In this document: positions 23,131 to 26,151 of the stretch, piece after piece
How positions within the stretch are numbered: the first letter of the stretch is position 1
Layout of the letters: each line of letters begins with the position of its first letter
From: CAZILN01 sp964540005
Lineage (GTDB): Bacteria; Bacteroidota; Bacteroidia; Bacteroidales; SM23-62
Direction: 5' to 3'
NCBI GenBank assembly: GCA_964540005.1
Contig: CAZILN010000413.1
Span: 1-26,151 of the forward strand
DNA length: 26,151 nucleotides
Program-made: the position numbers and the translations under genes
Notes under the pieces: model-generated
The model's input: the letters and a program-made list of their open reading frames with translations, nothing else
Told to the model about the DNA's origin: nothing
The model's database searches: none

Positions 23131-24360
23131 TCAGGAAAAAATACCTTTCACCTTTACCCGGTCCCTTACCGAAAGGGCATCCCTGAGCCCGTTCCCGAGT
23201 ATGGTAAATGAGAGCACCAGTATCATGATGGCACATCCGGGCAGGAAGGCAAGATAGGCTTTATGAACAATGATGTAACCGTAATGATCCTTGATCATGG
23301 TACCCCATGAAGGCACCGGTGGCTGTACGCCAATACCCAGAAAACTGAGACCGGCCTCTATGAGTATTGCCGAAGCAAAATTGGCTGCAGAAATGATGAT
23401 GACCGGGGTGATTACATTCGGAAGGATGTGCCTGAGAAGTATCCTCACATGAGAGAAACCCAACACCCTGGCAGCATCAATGAATTCCTTCTCCCTGATG
23501 CTGAAGACCTGTCCGCGCACGATCCTGGCCACCTCCACCCACATGGTGAAACCTACCGCAATAAACACCTGCCAGAAGCCCCTTCCCAGGACCAGCGCAA
23601 TGGCTATTACCATCAGCAGGGTGGGTATCGACCAGATCACATTGATCAGCCACATGATCAGCTGGTCCAGTATCCCCCTGAAATACCCGGCTGTCAGTCC
23701 CAGGCTGATCCCTATCAGCAGCGAGATCATAACCGATATCAGTCCCACCGAAAGAGAGATCCTCGACCCGAGAATAAGCCTGCTCAGGAAATCCCGACCG
23801 AAGCGATCGGTCCCCAGCAGGTACCTCTTACTGACCACATTATTTTCTTCAAACTCCGTCTGCAGGCCGGCAATATGCACCCTGTGGTCCTTACCTGACA
23901 GGTCGCGGAAGCTGACCGAGTCGGAGTTAAAAAGATATCCTTTCTGATCCAGGGGAAATATCATGTCGGCAAGCCTGTATTCCAGGCTGATCAACTCATC
24001 CTCTTCATGATCTGAAAAGGGATAAATGATGAGCCTGTCATTATGAAATTCATAGTCATTGACAGGTATCAGGGTATGACTGTCCTGTTCCCCTGATATC
24101 ATCTTTGATAAAAAGGATTTCTTTTCAATTATGACATTCTTATGCATTTTTAGCATCATAACGCGGAAGCCGGGCTGACGCGTACTCAGTTCAAGATGCT
24201 GCCGGTTGGCGTAGGGAGTTGAATCAGGGGTGATGAGATATCCCAGGACAGCGACTATTACAGCCAGGCATATAACAGCAAGACTGACGGCAGCCATCCT
24301 GTTGCGGAGCAGTCTTTGAAATCCGGACTGCCTTAGCGCAGGTAGATTCTGTTCAGCCAT
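23131..24360 (-). CDS. OppC/DppC-like ABC transporter permease with extended periplasmic segment
   Basis: This 409-residue permease belongs to the oligopeptide/dipeptide/nickel uptake family (BPD_transp_1). It has a first membrane helix (about 25-45), then a large polar segment of about 150 residues. The five-helix core follows, with the EAA-loop (DAARVLGFSHVRILLRHILP) and the terminal signature EAGLSFLGIGVQPPVPSWG. Family members such as E. coli OppC have about 300 residues, so the segment between helix 1 and the core is much enlarged. No OppB, OppA, OppD or OppF gene lies next to it. Its start overlaps the glycosyltransferase gene by 8 bp. Confidence 0.9.
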   Translation of the reverse strand: MAEQNLPALRQSGFQRLLRNRMAAVSLAVICLAVIVAVLGYLITPDSTPYANRQHLELSTRQPGFRVMMLKMHKNVIIEKKSFLSKMISGEQDSHTLIPVNDYEFHNDRLIIYPFSDHEEDELISLEYRLADMIFPLDQKGYLFNSDSVSFRDLSGKDHRVHIAGLQTEFEENNVVSKRYLLGTDRFGRDFLSRLILGSRISLSVGLISVMISLLIGISLGLTAGYFRGILDQLIMWLINVIWSIPTLLMVIAIALVLGRGFWQVFIAVGFTMWVEVARIVRGQVFSIREKEFIDAARVLGFSHVRILLRHILPNVITPVIIISAANFASAILIEAGLSFLGIGVQPPVPSWGTMIKDHYGYIIVHKAYLAFLPGCAIMILVLSFTILGNGLRDALSVRDRVKVKGIFS

Positions 24361-25489
24361 GGCCCTGTGATGTTCCCTTTCGTCTTCCTTTCCATATATA
24401 AGGGAGTATGTGTCCGAAGGTGCCCGTAAAGACTATATAGAAGGGATAGAGTACCTGGACGGGCACAAAAACTTTCAGTAATTTCCGTTGATTGAATCTG
24501 GTACATACATCCGTAAGAAAGATCAGGTCAATAAAACATTTAGCAGCAAACATAAGGAAAAATCCGTACAGGAGTCCGGGTACAAAAACCCCGGCTATCA
24601 GCAAGACCAGTAAAAGCAGGTTGAAAAGGTATACGATCAGGGAGGCTGTAATAAGAAATGCATCACGGTAAAACCTGCTTTTTGAGGCCCATCTCAGCCG
24701 CTGGGCAATTAAATCATTCAGTCCTCTGCCGGGCCGGGTGAATACAGCTGCTTCTTCTGACAGCAGGTAATATACTTTCCCGGGATACCTCCTTTTGAGC
24801 CATATTAAAAAGAATAAATCCTCCCCCGAAGAAGCAGGGGGGTCAGCCTCTTTAAGAAATTCAAGGAAAGAATCCCGCTCAAACATAAGGTTGGCCCCGC
24901 TGGCCAGAATAGGGTTCCCAAGTCCGGCAGCCCCTGCAGTAACCCCTGTAAGGCTAAGGTATTCCAGTGATTGCATCCGGCCTGGTATGGACCTTGTATC
25001 GCTGTAGAGAACCGGCCCTATAAGCATCTTAGCGGAAGTATTTCTGAAAAATCCGGCCATACTGCTCAGCCAGGTTTTTACCGGACGACAGTCTGCGTCG
25101 GTAATGATGATATGCCTGTTGTGAGCCTGCCCCAAGGCTTCGGCCAGTGCGGCCTTCTTCCCTGTCCCCGTGGTGAGATCCAATATCCTTGCATTTTTTA
25201 CTGTTCCTGTGGCCTCTTTAAGAAGAACCTTGCTCCTGTCATCCGAATGATCATTTATGAACAGAAGCTCATAACTCTCCTGCGGATAATCCTGGCCTGT
25301 AAGAGCTGATACGAGTCCCTCTATCTCATTTTCCTCATTCCTGAAGGGAACGATCACAGTGAGCTTTATTGCTGCAGTATCATCCGGCACAACGAAAGCC
25401 TGCAGACTGTTCAGTCCTACCTGTAAAATTATTATCAGTCCTGCATAAAGCAGGCTGACACATACTAAGGTGATCCAGATCAGTATCAC
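24353..25489 (-). CDS. Membrane-bound family 2 glycosyltransferase
   Basis: This 378-residue enzyme has an N-terminal membrane helix (about 3-25), a GT-A domain beginning TVIVPFRNEENEIEG (44-58), an FINDHSDD strand, and a DxD-type metal site in ITDADCRP. The acceptor-side motif is QRLRW, typical of processive-type family 2 enzymes. Three or so hydrophobic segments follow from about residue 275. Such proteins transfer sugars to lipid or polysaccharide acceptors at the inner membrane; donor and product cannot be inferred. It starts 52 bp after the transporter gene upstream and overlaps the oppC-like gene by 8 bp. Confidence 0.88.
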   Translation of the reverse strand: MILIWITLVCVSLLYAGLIIILQVGLNSLQAFVVPDDTAAIKLTVIVPFRNEENEIEGLVSALTGQDYPQESYELLFINDHSDDRSKVLLKEATGTVKNARILDLTTGTGKKAALAEALGQAHNRHIIITDADCRPVKTWLSSMAGFFRNTSAKMLIGPVLYSDTRSIPGRMQSLEYLSLTGVTAGAAGLGNPILASGANLMFERDSFLEFLKEADPPASSGEDLFFLIWLKRRYPGKVYYLLSEEAAVFTRPGRGLNDLIAQRLRWASKSRFYRDAFLITASLIVYLFNLLLLVLLIAGVFVPGLLYGFFLMFAAKCFIDLIFLTDVCTRFNQRKLLKVFVPVQVLYPFYIVFTGTFGHILPYIWKGRRKGTSQGHG

Positions 25490-25504
25490 GTCTATCAGTT
25501 TCAG

Positions 25505-25530
25505 GCAGCAGCCTCACTGCAGGCTTCTGC
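25505..25530. repeat. Imperfect inverted repeat between the nucleoside transporter and glycosyltransferase genes
   Basis: On the minus strand GCAGAAGCCT pairs with AGGCTGCTGC (one A-G mismatch) around a 6-nt loop. It lies 12 nt past the upstream transporter stop. No T tract follows, so it is at most a weak or Rho-assisted terminator or an mRNA 3'-end hairpin. Confidence 0.4.
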
Positions 25531-25541
25531 AATATAGTTTC

Positions 25542-26151
25542 CTATCCCAGGATCATTCCGATTATTGTGGCCGATAACATGGATGCCAGTGTTCCGGCCA
25601 GCAGTGCTCTCATCCCCAGTTGCGAGAGCATAAGGCGTTTGCCGGGAGCCAGCGAACCTATCCCGCCTATCTGAATTCCTATGGAAGCAAAATTTGCAAA
25701 TCCGCAAAGAAGGTAAGTTGACATTATAATTGACTTTACATCTGCAAAGGCCCCCGCGGCTTTCAGGTCTGCCAGGCTGACGTATGCAATGAATTCCGTC
25801 ATAATTATCTTTTCTCCCAGCATGCGTCCTACCAATGTCATATCCTGAGCATTAACACCCATCAGCCACATTACAGGGGCGAAGGCATAGCCGAGGATAA
25901 ACTCAAGGGACAAACAGTCATACTGGCCATGTGTCCATTGCTGTATCATTTCATTCAGGCTTGTCCATGAACCGATCTTCATGATCAGATAATTGGCCAT
26001 TTCGATGAAGGCTATAAAAACCAGCAGCATGGCAGCAACATTCACGGCCAGTTTCACTCCCTCGGCAGTACCTATGGAGACTGACTCCAGGACGTTCTTG
26101 CCAATCCTTTCCTTTGAAATTTGTATGTCGCGGCTGATGTCCTCTGTCTGG
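25542..26151 (-). CDS. Concentrative nucleoside transporter (CNT/NupC family), 5' part beyond the window
   Basis: This is the C-terminal part (203 codons) of an inner-membrane symporter that takes up nucleosides with H+ or Na+. CNT features are the GTAEGVKLAVNVAAMLLVFIA segment (broken here as GTAEGVKLAVN and VAAMLLVFIA), GYAFAPVMWLMGV, GEKIIMTEFIAY and the last-domain block CGFANFASIGIQIGGIG. These carry the conserved substrate and ion-binding residues of the C-terminal half. The frame stays open to position 26151, so the GTG at 26055-26057 is internal. A full-length family member has about 400 or more residues. Confidence 0.92.
   Translation of the reverse strand, partial: QTEDISRDIQISKERIGKNVLESVSIGTAEGVKLAVNVAAMLLVFIAFIEMANYLIMKIGSWTSLNEMIQQWTHGQYDCLSLEFILGYAFAPVMWLMGVNAQDMTLVGRMLGEKIIMTEFIAYVSLADLKAAGAFADVKSIIMSTYLLCGFANFASIGIQIGGIGSLAPGKRLMLSQLGMRALLAGTLASMLSATIIGMILG

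Noticed and set aside
23428..23947. Two overlapping plus-strand frames of about 155 codons opposite the oppC-like gene
   Set aside because: Antisense shadows, rich in His, Pro and Gln as expected from the reverse of the real frame.
25542..26057. A complete 171-residue protein starting with GTG at 26057
   Set aside because: The frame continues upstream to the window edge with matching CNT-family sequence, so this is an internal codon of a truncated gene.
1..26151. CRISPR array, prophage, insertion sequence, restriction or toxin-antitoxin locus
   Set aside because: No spaced direct repeats, transposase, integrase, methylase or toxin-like frames were found on either strand; the genes are conserved chromosomal ones.

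Overview
The window is a dense stretch of chromosome from a member of the Bacteroidota, most likely of the Bacteroidales/Marinilabiliales type. Three things point there. The block porQ-cmk-ispH carries a type IX secretion gene found only in this phylum. Several gene starts are preceded by the phylum-specific promoter pattern TTTG-N19/20-TAnnTTTG. Shine-Dalgarno sequences are largely absent. Almost all genes are on the minus strand and nearly all belong to conserved families. I see no phage, insertion sequence, CRISPR array or defence locus.

Layout from left to right. Positions 1-6608 (minus strand) hold priA (its 3' part runs off the left edge), pfkA, ispH, cmk, porQ and an EamA transporter. 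A small unknown plus-strand gene with an N-terminal membrane segment follows at 6767-7141. Positions 7157-13594 (minus) are a complete tryptophan operon, transcribed trpE-trpG-trpD-trpC-trpF-trpB-trpA. Ahead of it, at 13632-13803, are a promoter, a 22-codon leader peptide with three consecutive Trp codons, and an intrinsic terminator with a competing antiterminator pairing: a complete transcription attenuator. Positions 13824-17116 (minus) hold the proteostasis genes tig-clpP-clpX. Upstream of these is a tRNA-Leu(UAG) with its own promoter and terminator. Then come lptB and tatC (17321-18884, minus). The 288-bp divergent gap between tatC and recQ carries two related palindromes. Positions 19173-23129 (plus) hold recQ and a two-gene ABC-2 type transporter. 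Positions 23131-26151 (minus) hold an OppC-like permease, a family 2 glycosyltransferase and the 3' part of a CNT-family nucleoside transporter that runs off the right edge.

The trp genes together make tryptophan from chorismate. Control is visible at two levels: ribosome stalling on the leader Trp codons, and the LLES feedback-inhibition motif in TrpE. The best observation here is this attenuator, which earlier annotation could miss because the leader ORF is only 69 nt long. The rest of the window is mainly housekeeping, and I did not find a convincing new multi-gene system.
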